Assembly (NCBI RefSeq): GCF_003185655.1
Contig: NZ_QHJQ01000002.1
Location: 186,001-250,000, forward strand
Length of the DNA stretch: 64,000 nucleotides
Reading direction: 5' to 3'
Source: Coraliomargarita sinensis
Lineage (GTDB): Bacteria > Verrucomicrobiota > Verrucomicrobiia > Opitutales > Coraliomargaritaceae
Both the position numbers and the translations under genes were made by a program. Positions 15,770-25,284 of the stretch are shown one piece after another. Each line of letters begins with the position of its first letter. Position 1 is the first letter of the stretch. The notes under the pieces were generated by a model, which saw nothing but the letters and a program-made list of their open reading frames with translations, was not told the DNA's origin and searched no databases.

Positions 15770-15973
15770 TTACGCGGGCTTTACCTGAGATGCGCAAGGG
15801 CCTTTGGGGCCACTGCCTACTTCAAATTCGACTTTTTGGCCGTCCTCAAGTGAGGCGTAGCCGTCGACCTGGATTTCGGAGTGATGGACGAATAGGTCTT
15901 TGCTTCCGTCTTCCGGTTGGATGAATCCGTAGCCTTTTTCGGCGTCGAACCATTTTACTGTTCCTGTACTCAT
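15770..15973 (-). CDS. Cold-shock domain protein (CspA family)
   Basis: The 67-residue protein is a single cold-shock domain with the RNA-binding motifs KGYGFIQP (RNP1) and DLFVHHSEI (RNP2), beginning [12 protein letters not shown]. It binds single-stranded RNA and DNA and melts RNA structures. The stop is followed by a strong terminator. The 148-base upstream spacer probably carries a long 5' leader, as many csp genes do, but no specific element was recognised. Its presence next to a desaturase fits cold adaptation. Confidence 0.95.
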   Translation of the reverse strand: MSTGTVKWFDAEKGYGFIQPEDGSKDLFVHHSEIQVDGYASLEDGQKVEFEVGSGPKGPCASQVKPA

Positions 15974-16121
15974 ATACTTATTTCTTTACTGTGTAATACT
16001 GCAAAGCCTGCCGTTGTGCGGGCTCTGCAAGGTGGGGTATATCGAAGAAAAACGGGCCTGTCGCTATAAATCGAAGGTTTTTCAGAAGTTTTATCTGTAG
16101 ACTGGCAGCTTTGGCGGGGAT

Positions 16122-16811
16122 TCAGGTGCTCACTACGGCAAGGAGCGCCCGATGATCGGAAGCCCGAACTGCACCGGAGTCGTCGATTCTATGAAAATGA
16201 ACGGATGTCGGGTTGCCTCGAATAGCGACACGGTCCAGAGAGAAAACGGGTCGGCGGCTGGGGAAGGTAGGGATGGTGGAAACCCATTGAAAATGTTTCC
16301 GCAATTTTCGAATCAGTCGAGTGCCGGGGCGCCATTCATTCAAATCACCCATTAGAATCTGAAGCTTGTCGCCGTGACGTTGGTCCGCTTTTGCAAGTAT
16401 CTCGGAAAGTTTTTCGATTTGCTTCCAGCGCTCTGTGCCGGCCAGGCCCAAATGAGTGTTGCAAATGTCCAGAGCGCCTTCCGGGTGCTCAATGTGGAAG
16501 CGCAAGGCTTTTCGGGGCTCCAGGCCACCCAGCTCAATTTCCTGAACCTCGCTTGGCTCAATACGTGATAACAATGCAATGCCGTAAGGACCTTCTGGTT
16601 TGTCGATGGTTTTGGCGTGGACGACGCTGCAGTAGCCTAGTTCGTGGAGTGCATCGATGAAACGGATCCGATCCCGCTTCTCGTCAATCACTTCCTGTAA
16701 AGCAACGATGTCGGCATCGCTTTGTCGAATTACCTCAAGTACTGTCTTGGGTTCGTAGTTCCGTGTGCGCCCGATACAGCCGTGAATATTGTAGGTGAGA
16801 AACCGAAGCAT
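16122..16811 (-). CDS. Endonuclease/exonuclease/phosphatase family protein (YbhP-like)
   Basis: The 229-residue protein has the EEP fold motifs: TYNIHGCIG, IVALQEV, YGIALLSR, NTHLGLAG, MGDLNEW, SLDRV and ASDHRALL. No signal peptide is present. Its stop-to-start spacing with the upstream PLD-VTT gene is one base, so it is co-translated. In E. coli a similar EEP protein (YbhP) is encoded beside cardiolipin synthase ClsB. By analogy it may act on phospholipid head groups, but the substrate is unproven. Confidence 0.85.
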   Translation of the reverse strand: MLRFLTYNIHGCIGRTRNYEPKTVLEVIRQSDADIVALQEVIDEKRDRIRFIDALHELGYCSVVHAKTIDKPEGPYGIALLSRIEPSEVQEIELGGLEPRKALRFHIEHPEGALDICNTHLGLAGTERWKQIEKLSEILAKADQRHGDKLQILMGDLNEWRPGTRLIRKLRKHFQWVSTIPTFPSRRPVFSLDRVAIRGNPTSVHFHRIDDSGAVRASDHRALLAVVST

Positions 16812-16812
16812 A

Positions 16813-18930
16813 TTATTTAAATTTCTTTTGCGCCCAAAATGCGGTGCCCAGGATCAAGCCAGCCAGAAGGAGAAAAACCAGCCACGTGTAGGGCGTGGGG
16901 TTTACGAGCGCTTTTTGAAAATGGTTCGTTGTTAAAACGACTGCTAGCAGTCCGGGAAGCATGCCGATGGCCGTGCCAACCATATAGACTTTGAAACGCA
17001 GTCCGGAGACTCCGGCCACAAGGTTGATTAAGCCGAAGGGAGCGATAGGAAGCAGTCTCAGCACAATCATCGATCCGATCCCGCGACCCCGGAGCGACTG
17101 AATAATGGTATCAATTCGCTCGCCGATGACTTTTCGCACCACGGGTTTACCAAAGTAGTGGCCAATGCCGAAAGAAGCGCCAGCGGCGAGTAGTGACCCG
17201 GAAAGGCCGCAGGCAATTGCCACCCACGAGCCGAGAGTCAGCGCGGTGGCGATAACAAGCAGGTTAAGTGGCACGGCAATTATGCCTCCAACAACAAAGA
17301 TCAGAATCACGAGGGGAACCGTGCCGGGTTTTTTTTCGAATGAAGCCAGCAAGTTGGTGGCCTGCTCTTGGCTGAAACCGGATTTCCAAAACAGCGCGAT
17401 TGCGAGCCCGGCAACGAGAAAGGTAACCAGCCAGGATAATATTTTGAAGCCTTTGAGATAGGGTGAGCTATGCTGGTCATGCCAATAGAGGTCGCTTTGA
17501 GCTTTAAGTGCGCCCCAAACGTTGTGGATCGGACTGATAGGCTCATCCGGATCGAGTAGTTGCGTGTCTGCCAACCGACGCTCGATATCTGACTCACAGC
17601 TGGCATTGAGAGGCTTCAATTGGTTTCCGGATTCCGGATTCAGTTCTTCGATGGTTCGAATCAAACTTTTCGTGCTTTTCAAAGAATGCTGCAGCTCTGC
17701 TTCCTGTTTGTGCAGATGCATGGCCAATAATTGTGCTTGGAGCCTTTGAATGTAGGGTTTGGGCTCGTTTTCAATAAAGGCCAGGTTCAGTTCGGTATCC
17801 ACTCGCATGGACCGGTTACTGAGATTTGCCGATCCGGTTATTAGGATCCGCTGATCAACGATCATTAACTTTGCATGCACGTAGACCTGCTGTTCTTTCC
17901 CGTTCTTAATGCAGGGATAGAAACAGCGGAAACGTCCATGCTCATCGGCTTCTCTTAATTTTTCAAGCAGGCGGTTGCGCATCCTTCCCATCGTCATGTC
18001 CTCCGCCCAGCCGGCATCGTGTGTCAGCAGTATGACGATTTCCGGGCCGTCTTCTTCCGTCAGCCTGCGGCACAACGCATCAACCAGGATTTTTGAGGTC
18101 AGATACTGGTTTTCAATGTAGATGCTACGCTTGGCAGAATGAATGCAATCCAGATATAACTGTTCGATCTGCCGTATCGAAGGATAGGACTTGTATTTCG
18201 GGTAGGTGAACGCGATTGCGATATCAGTGTCCTTAAAAGCAATCGGTACCGAGTCCGGCCAGATTGCCGGACTCACGGATGCTTTAAGCTCGGGCAGGGC
18301 TTGACCCGTGGCTCGCTTCCAGCGCGCCGATGCCAGTTCGCGCAAGACGCTTGCCGCCTCGCCCGCGACGGCCGTTTGGATGTCATGGTAGGGCTGATAG
18401 GGCTTTTTTTTAGGGCTAACGCGCCGGGGGTCGTCGGCCAAATGCTCGGAGCTGTCCCAGCGCCATGCTGCAAGATCGAGTCCACCGCACATCGCCAGCG
18501 TGCCGTCGAAGATAACCAGCTTTTGATGGTGGGAGGCCCCGGCTGGCACGGAATTATCGGTAACGAGTTCAAAACGTGGATGTTTTAGCTGGCCTAGTTT
18601 AGTGAAGGGGAGCCAGTCGCGTTCGGCCATGTAGATGACCGAATAATCCCAGAGAAGGATCTTTATTTTCAGTTCGGGCTTCTCCTCCAAAACCTGAATC
18701 AAAAAGTCCACAAGTTTTGAGGGATAACCGTCATCGTCCTTTTCGTCGCGAATCATTTCCACAGTTTCGCAAAGGTCCCATGCAAGCAGAATGACTTCAT
18801 GTTTTGCCGAGAGCACAGCCTCTCTAAAAGCACGAAAGTAATCCCGTCCGCTGGGCAAAAAACCACCATCGGCAACGGTGCATTGTTTCCAGCAGTTTTT
18901 ATCAGGGACTAAAGTCGGGGTTGATGGCAT
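16813..18930 (-). CDS. Phospholipase D/cardiolipin synthase-like protein fused to a VTT/DedA-type membrane domain
   Basis: The 705-residue protein has two PLD repeats. The first has SHHQKLVIFDG (H135, K137, D142) followed by GGLDLAAWRWD. The second has VHAKLMIVDQRILITGSAN (H352, K354, D359). After a linker, residues about 485-700 form a multi-helix VTT/SNARE-associated (TVP38/DedA-like) membrane domain. The pair is known as a fusion in some bacteria and suggests phospholipid transfer or cardiolipin synthesis coupled to lipid scrambling. It heads an operon with the EEP gene. The exact phospholipid product cannot be read. Confidence 0.88.
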   Translation of the reverse strand: MPSTPTLVPDKNCWKQCTVADGGFLPSGRDYFRAFREAVLSAKHEVILLAWDLCETVEMIRDEKDDDGYPSKLVDFLIQVLEEKPELKIKILLWDYSVIYMAERDWLPFTKLGQLKHPRFELVTDNSVPAGASHHQKLVIFDGTLAMCGGLDLAAWRWDSSEHLADDPRRVSPKKKPYQPYHDIQTAVAGEAASVLRELASARWKRATGQALPELKASVSPAIWPDSVPIAFKDTDIAIAFTYPKYKSYPSIRQIEQLYLDCIHSAKRSIYIENQYLTSKILVDALCRRLTEEDGPEIVILLTHDAGWAEDMTMGRMRNRLLEKLREADEHGRFRCFYPCIKNGKEQQVYVHAKLMIVDQRILITGSANLSNRSMRVDTELNLAFIENEPKPYIQRLQAQLLAMHLHKQEAELQHSLKSTKSLIRTIEELNPESGNQLKPLNASCESDIERRLADTQLLDPDEPISPIHNVWGALKAQSDLYWHDQHSSPYLKGFKILSWLVTFLVAGLAIALFWKSGFSQEQATNLLASFEKKPGTVPLVILIFVVGGIIAVPLNLLVIATALTLGSWVAIACGLSGSLLAAGASFGIGHYFGKPVVRKVIGERIDTIIQSLRGRGIGSMIVLRLLPIAPFGLINLVAGVSGLRFKVYMVGTAIGMLPGLLAVVLTTNHFQKALVNPTPYTWLVFLLLAGLILGTAFWAQKKFK

Positions 18931-19021
18931 GGTCAGAGTTTTAAGTTAAAGGAAATTGTGACCGTTAAAGAAATACCTCATATACTTATCAGAATATAAA
19001 TAAGATCGCAGGATATAAACG

Positions 19022-19052
19022 AAAAAAGCCCCTCTCCGTAGAGAAGGGCTTT
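19022..19052 (-). terminator. Rho-independent terminator of the secreted acidic protein gene
   Basis: On the minus strand AAAGCCC pairs with GGGCTTT, then after a one-base mismatch TCTC pairs with GAGA around a four-base loop; a run of six T follows. It lies 37 bases after the 19089 stop codon. Confidence 0.88.
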
Positions 19053-19088
19053 GGGTAGAATGTGACTGCGTTGCAGTTATAGTTATAT

Positions 19089-19715
19089 TTATTCTTCCAG
19101 TGTGACCAACGAGAGCGCATCAATGACACGACCGTCGAAGAATTCGTTGTCCACATATCCGTATGCGGAGATGCGGTCACCTTCTTCAATCTGTTGGTAA
19201 CCGGCGTTGTCCAGTGGATTGTACCCGAGTTCATCCGTGTCGACAGTAATCAGACGGTCGCCGGTATTCAGGCGAATCTCACGGCCATCGATATCAGAAA
19301 CGGTGCCTTGTACGATGGTGCGGGAGGTGACGATCGGAGTGGATACAGTGACGGACATATCCTCTTCGTCGTCCGGGTTGGCATAGAAGTAGGTGCCGAT
19401 GTTTTCAACGTAGACGCTACTTGCTTCAATGGAGGTGGTCTCGAACATATCGTCGTCGACGATACCATTAACCACAACCTTGTCGTCTTCGATCAGCTTG
19501 TAGGCGTCGTTGTCCATATCCCAGTCATCCATTTCCACGGTGACCAAGCCGTCGCCGTAATCCAGTTTGAAGGTGTCAGGCGATACGGTAGCAACTTTTC
19601 CACTCAAGCTGATCCACGTGTCGTCTGGCTTTTTGTAGGGGTTGGGTGAATCTGCCATAGTGATCATCGGCGTGCTCAATACAACAGCGCTTATGATGAC
19701 TGATGGTAGTTTCAT
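19089..19715 (-). CDS. Secreted acidic protein with two OB-fold-like repeats
   Basis: The 208-residue protein has a signal peptide (residues 1-21) and a very acidic mature part. Two similar halves can be seen. Half one covers SLSGKVATVSPDTFKLDYGDGLVTVEMDDW then KLIEDDKVVVNGIVDD. Half two covers VQGTVSDIDGREIRLNTG then QQIEEGDRISAYGYVDN. The pattern 'strand-strand-D-x-W/L-D...GD-V/I-x-V-x-G' is like small OB-fold (BOF/NirD-type) domains. The protein is probably periplasmic and may bind cations or small ligands. I do not know a function. A strong terminator follows. Confidence 0.75.
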   Translation of the reverse strand: MKLPSVIISAVVLSTPMITMADSPNPYKKPDDTWISLSGKVATVSPDTFKLDYGDGLVTVEMDDWDMDNDAYKLIEDDKVVVNGIVDDDMFETTSIEASSVYVENIGTYFYANPDDEEDMSVTVSTPIVTSRTIVQGTVSDIDGREIRLNTGDRLITVDTDELGYNPLDNAGYQQIEEGDRISAYGYVDNEFFDGRVIDALSLVTLEE

Positions 19716-19768
19716 GACTATCTCCTTTCGTTTTGTATTAGCATTTTTGCGTACACCTATAAGGACAG

Positions 19769-19804
19769 TTTTCCGGTTTTAATGTTCATTCACAAACCGG
19801 AAAA
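19769..19804. repeat. Perfect 11-bp inverted repeat upstream of the secreted acidic protein gene
   Basis: TTTTCCGGTTT (19769-19779) and AAACCGGAAAA (19794-19804) form a hairpin with a 14-base loop, 54 bases before the 19715 start codon. No T-run follows on either strand outside the arms, so it may be an operator or transcript hairpin rather than a terminator. Confidence 0.6.
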
Positions 19805-20094
19805 ATATAGATAAATCACTTATTAAGGAATAGATAGTCTACTTGTATTGGAGGATATTGTTCATCCTAGGGTGAAGCATTATACCCAGCATGTAGGAGT
19901 ACTGATTATAAGAAAGCTTGTTCCCAAGCGCTATCCCTGCAGCAGCCTTGTGACAGAACAACCCAAGCAGCATGGTAATCGACGATGCTGTTGTGTCATC
20001 GCGACATGCAATCATTCTGCACAGATCTAGTGGCAGTTGGTCTGATTTTAACCCCTGAAGAACCAGGCCGGTTGAGGATGACAGACGGTTTCGC
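19805..20094. other. 290-base spacer, nothing recognised
   Basis: AT-richer than its surroundings. Frames here on either strand carry no family features; the open minus-strand frame overlaps the peroxiredoxin tail out of frame. It is downstream of the 20095 stop on the minus strand. Confidence 0.5.
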
Positions 20095-20658
20095 TTAACA
20101 TTCCATCGCAGCCAGTTCCAAATATTCGGGCTGTTTGTCCACCCGTGGTGGTTTGAAGTCTCCGACAATACGACCTTCGCTGAGCAGGAAGACGCCTGGC
20201 ATCTGCAGGACATCTCCCACGATGCCCTTCAGTCGCTTGCCGGGAAGGGAGCGGCTTCTGATGCCGGCCCGAACCATGCCTAGCCAGGATGCGGGACCAA
20301 GGAGTTGGCCGAGCGTAGTTCTTTCCAGACCGAAAGCGTTGTAGAGTCGGCGTTCCGGATCGCTGAACGACTCAATGTCGGATAAGTCAAAAAACGACAA
20401 CAATTCTTCCGCCTGACGATCTGTGCCCATGTGTACGGCGGCAATTTGTACGCCCTCTGCCTCGATGGGTCTTCGCAGGCGCTTCAATTCGGCCAGCGAT
20501 TCACGACAGTAGATGCAGTTAAAATGCCGTAGAAAGACGACCAGAGTCGGCGCTTCGTGCGAGAGCGCCTCCAGATCCCATCCGTTTTTGGAGACGATCT
20601 CCTTGACGGCGCGCTGGTAAGCAAACTCAGTTTGTTTTTCTGCAGGAAGTAATTTCAT
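20095..20658 (-). CDS. Peroxiredoxin-like protein of the AhpC/TSA (SelL-related) group
   Basis: The 187-residue cytosolic protein has a thioredoxin-like core with LRHFNCIYCRESLAEL, a CxxC-type active site, and a C-terminal half containing GVFLLSEGRIVGDF. This matches the peroxiredoxin-like proteins related to SelL, some of which carry selenocysteine; here both positions are cysteine codons. A role in thiol-dependent redox chemistry is inferred. It lies 113 bases downstream of the RND permease gene on the same strand. Confidence 0.8.
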   Translation of the reverse strand: MKLLPAEKQTEFAYQRAVKEIVSKNGWDLEALSHEAPTLVVFLRHFNCIYCRESLAELKRLRRPIEAEGVQIAAVHMGTDRQAEELLSFFDLSDIESFSDPERRLYNAFGLERTTLGQLLGPASWLGMVRAGIRSRSLPGKRLKGIVGDVLQMPGVFLLSEGRIVGDFKPPRVDKQPEYLELAAMEC

Positions 20659-20771
20659 GATGTGAATGCAACGCGAAAGGAGCGCTGTACTTACACTTCC
20701 GATGCGCCATCGGTCTCTGAGCAGTCACACGGTTCGGCTTGAAGAGGTAAACCTCCTAGGCTTTCTGCTCC

Positions 20772-23700
20772 TTAAAACTCATCGCTGGCTGCCCGGTTGG
20801 CCCGCACCTGTTCCTGCTTGAGCAGTCGATAGACCCAGATGAAGAAGAACGGACCGAAGACGACGACAAACAAAGTCGTCGTGGTAATGCCCCCGAGTAC
20901 GCCGATACTGATGGCATTCTGCGCCCCGGAACCCGGTCCGGAAGCGAAGGCCAGGGGGGAGACCCCGAGCATAAAGGTGAGCGAGGTCATCAAGATGGGG
21001 CGCAGCCTCTTCTCTGCGGCGGTGTAGGCGGCATCGTAGGTCCGCATCCCGTTTTCAAAGTTTGTCTTGGCAAACTCCACGATCAGGATGGCGTTCTTCG
21101 CGGCCAGACCGATGGTGATGAGCAGGCCAACCTGGAAATAGACATCGTTGCCCTGTCCCGTAAGCCAGGTGGAGAGCACGGCCCCGAAGATACCCAGAGG
21201 GACGACGAGCATGATTGAAATCGGCAGGGCCCAGCTCTCGTAAAGCGCTGCAAGTATGAAGAAAACGGCGAGTGCCGATACGATGTAGAGTAATGTTGTA
21301 TTGGTATTGGCTTCTTTTTCCTCGTAGGAGAGTCCGGTCCAGGAAACGCCAATGCCATCGGGCAGAGTGTCGGCGATGCGTAAGACTTCGTCAAAGGCCA
21401 GGCCTGAGCTGACACCATCAACGGTGGAGCCCTTGATCTCCCGCGAGGAGGATCCATTAAAACGATTCAGTTGAGGTGGCGCCTGCGTCCACTCGCCTGT
21501 CGCAAGCTCAGCGAGCTGGACCATTTCGCCGCTTTCATTGCGGACGTACCAGTCATCAATATCCTCGGGCAACATGCGGAACGGGGCATCGGCTTGAGCG
21601 TAGACTCTTTTGATTCTGCCCTGGTCCAGGAAATCATTCACGTAGGTGCCGCCCAGTGCGGTGTTAAGGGTTCGATTGATCACCGAAATCGGCACACCGA
21701 GACTGCGCGCCTTTAGGCTGTCGACTTCAAGATTGTATTGCGGGGTATCGTTCAGCCCGTTGAAGCGAACTTGAGTGAGCAGCTTGCTTTGATTGGCCTG
21801 CTCCAGAAATTTGTTGGCGGCTTTTGCCAGTGCTTCATTGCCCAGCCCGCCTTGATCCACCAGTTGAAATTCGAATCCACTTGCTCTGCCGAGGGCGCTG
21901 ACCGGGGGTGGGACGATCGGAAATATCATGGCGTCGCGAACGTTTGAAAAGGCTCCCACGGCACGTTTATTGATATCGAAAACACTGCTGCCCTCGCCGC
22001 GTTCTTTCCAATCCTTCATCTTGATGAAGGCGATTCCCACGTTCTGGGCGCGGCCCATGAAGCTGAAGCCTCCGGCGGCAAAAAGGCCTTCAACCGCTTC
22101 GGACTCTTCCTCAAGGTAGTAGTCCTCCATGACTTTTACCTTTTCCATCGTCTCTTGCAGCGATGTGCCGGGAGGGGTACTTAGAAGGGTAAACATCCGT
22201 CCCTGGTCTTCACCCGGTAAAAAGGAAGTGGGGATACGAAGAAAAATAAATGCGGCAGCCGCGATGAGCGCCAGGAAAAGCACCGGAAGGACCACGCGGT
22301 TATCCAGTAAATGGTCCATGGCCTTTTTGTGACCACGGCGCAGGGCATTGAATCCGTAGTTGAACCAGCCAAAGAAACCGTGGTCCTTACGTTGCCTGCC
22401 GGATTTAAGTAGAATTCCGCAGAGCGTCGGTGAGAGCGTGAGCGCGACGAACAGGGAGAGCGCCATTGCAATGGATATGGTCACCGAAAACTGACGGTAA
22501 ATCACGCCGACGGAACCGCCGAACAGCGTCATGGGGAGAAACACCGCCCAAATGACAACCGTCGTCCCGACCAGTGCACCGGAAATTTCTTTCATGGCCG
22601 CTGCCGCCGCCTGTTTGGGCGATAGGCTACTGTCTTCCTCCAGTTTTCGTTCGACGTTTTCGGTCACGACAATGGCGTCGTCCACCAGCATGCCGATAGC
22701 GAGCACCAGAGCAAAGAGTGTGAGCACGTTGATGGAGTAACCCAAAGCAAGGAGGCAACCCAAGGTGCCGAGTAGAACGATCGGTATTGCCAGGGCGGGA
22801 ATCAGAGTGGCGCGTGTGGTCTGCAGGAATACATAAATAACCAGTACGACGAGAACAATTGCCAGGCCAATGGTTGCCGCAACATTCAAGATCGAAGCCC
22901 GGATGAAAGGGGAGACATCGATCGGGTAAACCGTGACCAAACTATCCGGAATAATCGCATCGAAATCCTTCACCCGATCCTTGACCGCCTGGATGGTCTC
23001 AAGGGCATTGGCTTCGGGGGCGAGCTCAATCGCGATGCCTGAGGCGGGATTTCGGTTCCAGCGGCCGATCACGTTATAACTTTCCGCGCCGATTTCGATA
23101 CGCGCGACATCAGCGAGGCGGACTTGCGACCCGTCGGGTGTGACAGTGAGCAGAATGCCCCCAAACTCCTCGGCTGTGGTGAGAAGTGACTGCGCCGTAA
23201 TGGTGGCGCTGATCTGTTGCCCCTCGACGCTCGGAGTTCCGCCAATCTCACCCGTTGCCAGCTGGACATTTTGATCTTCGATCGCGCTGAGCACATCTGT
23301 GGTCGTGATGTTGAAGTTATTCATGCTCTGCGGGTTGAGCCAAACCCGCATGGCTTTCTCCGGGCCGAAAGTATTGATGCGGCCGACACCGTCGACCCGG
23401 CTCAAGGGCTCTTCCAGATTTGATGCCAAAAAGTCCGAGATGTCGTTTCGACTCAAAGAGCCGTCTTTCGAATAGAATCCGACAATGAGTGCGTAACTGT
23501 TCCCCGCTTTCTCGATGGGCACACCCAGTTCCTGAACGATGGATGGCAAGGAGGAGAGAGACTGAGACACCTTGTTTTGCGTCTGTACCTGTGCGATATC
23601 GGGATCTGTGCCGGGCTCGAAGGTAAGTGTTACCGTAGCCCGGCCAGCTGAGGAGCTCTCCGATTGGATATAGCGTACGTTATCAATACCGGTCAGGTTT

Positions 23701-23903
23701 TGCTCGATTACCTGAGTGACCGTATTCTCAAGGGTTTCCGCGGAAGCGCCGGGATAAGTCGCGGTGATTGAGATTTGCGGCGGTGCAATTTTCGGATACT
23801 GCTCAACCGGCAGCTGAAAGAGTGAAAACACCCCGAATCCCATGATGAAGATGGCGATGACCCAGGTGAAAATGGGCCTGGAAATGAAAAACCGTGAAAA
23901 CAT
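20772..23903 (-). CDS. RND efflux transporter permease, HAE1 (AcrB/MexB) family
   Basis: The 1,043-residue inner-membrane pump has the usual RND layout: an N-terminal helix, a large periplasmic loop, helices 2-6, a second periplasmic loop and helices 8-12. The proton-relay aspartate pair is in LAIGMLVDDAIVVTEN, and the lysine in helix 10 is in GLAAKNAILIVEFA. Length equals AcrB-type transporters, which export hydrophobic toxins, dyes or solvents. It is co-transcribed with its periplasmic adaptor two bases upstream. No outer-membrane TolC-like gene is beside it, so a shared channel elsewhere is expected. Confidence 0.95.
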   Translation of the reverse strand: MFSRFFISRPIFTWVIAIFIMGFGVFSLFQLPVEQYPKIAPPQISITATYPGASAETLENTVTQVIEQNLTGIDNVRYIQSESSSAGRATVTLTFEPGTDPDIAQVQTQNKVSQSLSSLPSIVQELGVPIEKAGNSYALIVGFYSKDGSLSRNDISDFLASNLEEPLSRVDGVGRINTFGPEKAMRVWLNPQSMNNFNITTTDVLSAIEDQNVQLATGEIGGTPSVEGQQISATITAQSLLTTAEEFGGILLTVTPDGSQVRLADVARIEIGAESYNVIGRWNRNPASGIAIELAPEANALETIQAVKDRVKDFDAIIPDSLVTVYPIDVSPFIRASILNVAATIGLAIVLVVLVIYVFLQTTRATLIPALAIPIVLLGTLGCLLALGYSINVLTLFALVLAIGMLVDDAIVVTENVERKLEEDSSLSPKQAAAAAMKEISGALVGTTVVIWAVFLPMTLFGGSVGVIYRQFSVTISIAMALSLFVALTLSPTLCGILLKSGRQRKDHGFFGWFNYGFNALRRGHKKAMDHLLDNRVVLPVLFLALIAAAAFIFLRIPTSFLPGEDQGRMFTLLSTPPGTSLQETMEKVKVMEDYYLEEESEAVEGLFAAGGFSFMGRAQNVGIAFIKMKDWKERGEGSSVFDINKRAVGAFSNVRDAMIFPIVPPPVSALGRASGFEFQLVDQGGLGNEALAKAANKFLEQANQSKLLTQVRFNGLNDTPQYNLEVDSLKARSLGVPISVINRTLNTALGGTYVNDFLDQGRIKRVYAQADAPFRMLPEDIDDWYVRNESGEMVQLAELATGEWTQAPPQLNRFNGSSSREIKGSTVDGVSSGLAFDEVLRIADTLPDGIGVSWTGLSYEEKEANTNTTLLYIVSALAVFFILAALYESWALPISIMLVVPLGIFGAVLSTWLTGQGNDVYFQVGLLITIGLAAKNAILIVEFAKTNFENGMRTYDAAYTAAEKRLRPILMTSLTFMLGVSPLAFASGPGSGAQNAISIGVLGGITTTTLFVVVFGPFFFIWVYRLLKQEQVRANRAASDEF

Positions 23904-23905
23904 GT

Positions 23906-25129
23906 TTAGCTTTTCTCTGAGGGCTGCCCCGTAGTTTGGCCGCCGCTTTCGGCAACTTTCATTTCAAGAGCTTCCAGTTTAAGCGGAGCACCTTCCCTTA
24001 AATTCATGCGGCCCTCCACAATGACGCGGTCACCCGGTTCAAGGCCGCTGTGCACGATCCAGTGCCCCTTGTGACTCGCTCCTGTTTGAATGACCCTTTT
24101 GATTGCCGTGCTTTCCGCCGACACCAACCAGACGGATTTACTTCCATCCGGTGCGATGGTGACACTTTTTTGAGGCACCAAAATAGCCTGGCGTTGGCCC
24201 ACTTCCTGGATTGAGGCCCGAACAAACAGGCCCGGGAGCAGAATACGGTCTGGGTTAGGCACCACGGATCTGAGCCGGATTGCCCCCGTCCTTGGGTCAA
24301 CGGCCAGGTCGGTCGCATCCAGCGTGCCGGCTTCAGGGTAGGGCTGATCCGAATTGCCCAGATACAGGGTCACCCTGTACTTTTTGTCTTCTTCGCCTGC
24401 GGCCCTTGCGCGAAGGAGCTGCTCCTGCAGGCGGCGTGCCTCAGTCGCTGTTTGTGAAAGGTCCACATAGACAGGGTCGAGTTGTCTGACGGTAGCCATG
24501 GGAGGAGCCTGTAATGCGGTCAACAAGGCACCCCGGGTCACGGCAGAAGGCCCGATATACCCGCTGATGGGGGAACGCACTTGGGTGTAGTCCAGATTAA
24601 TTTGAGCCCGCTTCACTTCGGCCTCCGCCAGACTAATTGCGGCTTGGCTCTGGTTGAGCTCGGCTTCGGCATCGTCGAACTGCTGCTGGCTGACGACATT
24701 GTTCTTCACCAGTTGCTTGAAACGTTCGTAGCGAAGCTTGGCATTGCGCAGCCGGGCGTTCGCATTTTTCAAATTGGCCTTGGCCAGTTCGAGGTCCGCT
24801 TCGTAGATGGCCGGGTCGATCTGGTAGAGTTGCTGGCCTTCCTCGACATAAGAACCTTCGTCAAAAAGACGTTCGAGGACGATCCCGCTGACTTGGGGGC
24901 GTATTTCCGCTTCTTCAAAAGCGAGTACCCGACCGGGAAGTTGATTGGTTCTTTCGATGGTAATCGGGCGCATTTCGATATAGCCAACTTCCACTTTGGG
25001 TGGCGAGCCCGCGCCGTCTGCCGATGCCTCTTGAGGGGCAGAGGGCTTCGGGGCTACGGAATCAGAGCAACCTAAAAAGGCCAACACCGCCGCAAGAAGG
25101 ATAAAGTTTAGAATTTTGGTGACAGGCAT
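23906..25129 (-). CDS. RND efflux periplasmic adaptor (membrane fusion) lipoprotein
   Basis: The 407-residue protein begins with a lipoprotein signal (VLAFLGCSDS, Cys21). It shows the MFP sequence order: a barrel-sandwich start VSGIVLERLFDEGSYVEEG, an alpha-hairpin of heptads with LAKANLKNANARLRNAK, and the return lipoyl half LDYTQVRSPISGYIGPS. It is the AcrA/MexA partner of the permease encoded immediately downstream. Upstream lies a 155-base spacer to the next gene. No regulator is adjacent. Confidence 0.94.
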   Translation of the reverse strand: MPVTKILNFILLAAVLAFLGCSDSVAPKPSAPQEASADGAGSPPKVEVGYIEMRPITIERTNQLPGRVLAFEEAEIRPQVSGIVLERLFDEGSYVEEGQQLYQIDPAIYEADLELAKANLKNANARLRNAKLRYERFKQLVKNNVVSQQQFDDAEAELNQSQAAISLAEAEVKRAQINLDYTQVRSPISGYIGPSAVTRGALLTALQAPPMATVRQLDPVYVDLSQTATEARRLQEQLLRARAAGEEDKKYRVTLYLGNSDQPYPEAGTLDATDLAVDPRTGAIRLRSVVPNPDRILLPGLFVRASIQEVGQRQAILVPQKSVTIAPDGSKSVWLVSAESTAIKRVIQTGASHKGHWIVHSGLEPGDRVIVEGRMNLREGAPLKLEALEMKVAESGGQTTGQPSEKS

Positions 25130-25284
25130 GCTGAGTGTAATGAGTTAATAATGATGGAGGTAAGCCGCTTTTATGCTTTTGCTCAAGCCGTTGGTGCCTT
25201 TTTCGGTGTGAACCAATCAATGGCCGCGACGGAGTGAGGCTGTTTGGCCTAGGCTTAAAACTCAGCCGAATAGTATATTCTCCA

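Noticed and set aside
19839..20213. Minus-strand frame of about 124 codons
   Set aside because: It overlaps the end of the peroxiredoxin-like gene out of frame and has no recognisable features.
25130..25284. Possible regulator binding site for the RND operon
   Set aside because: No inverted repeat of useful length or adjacent TetR/MarR-type gene is present.
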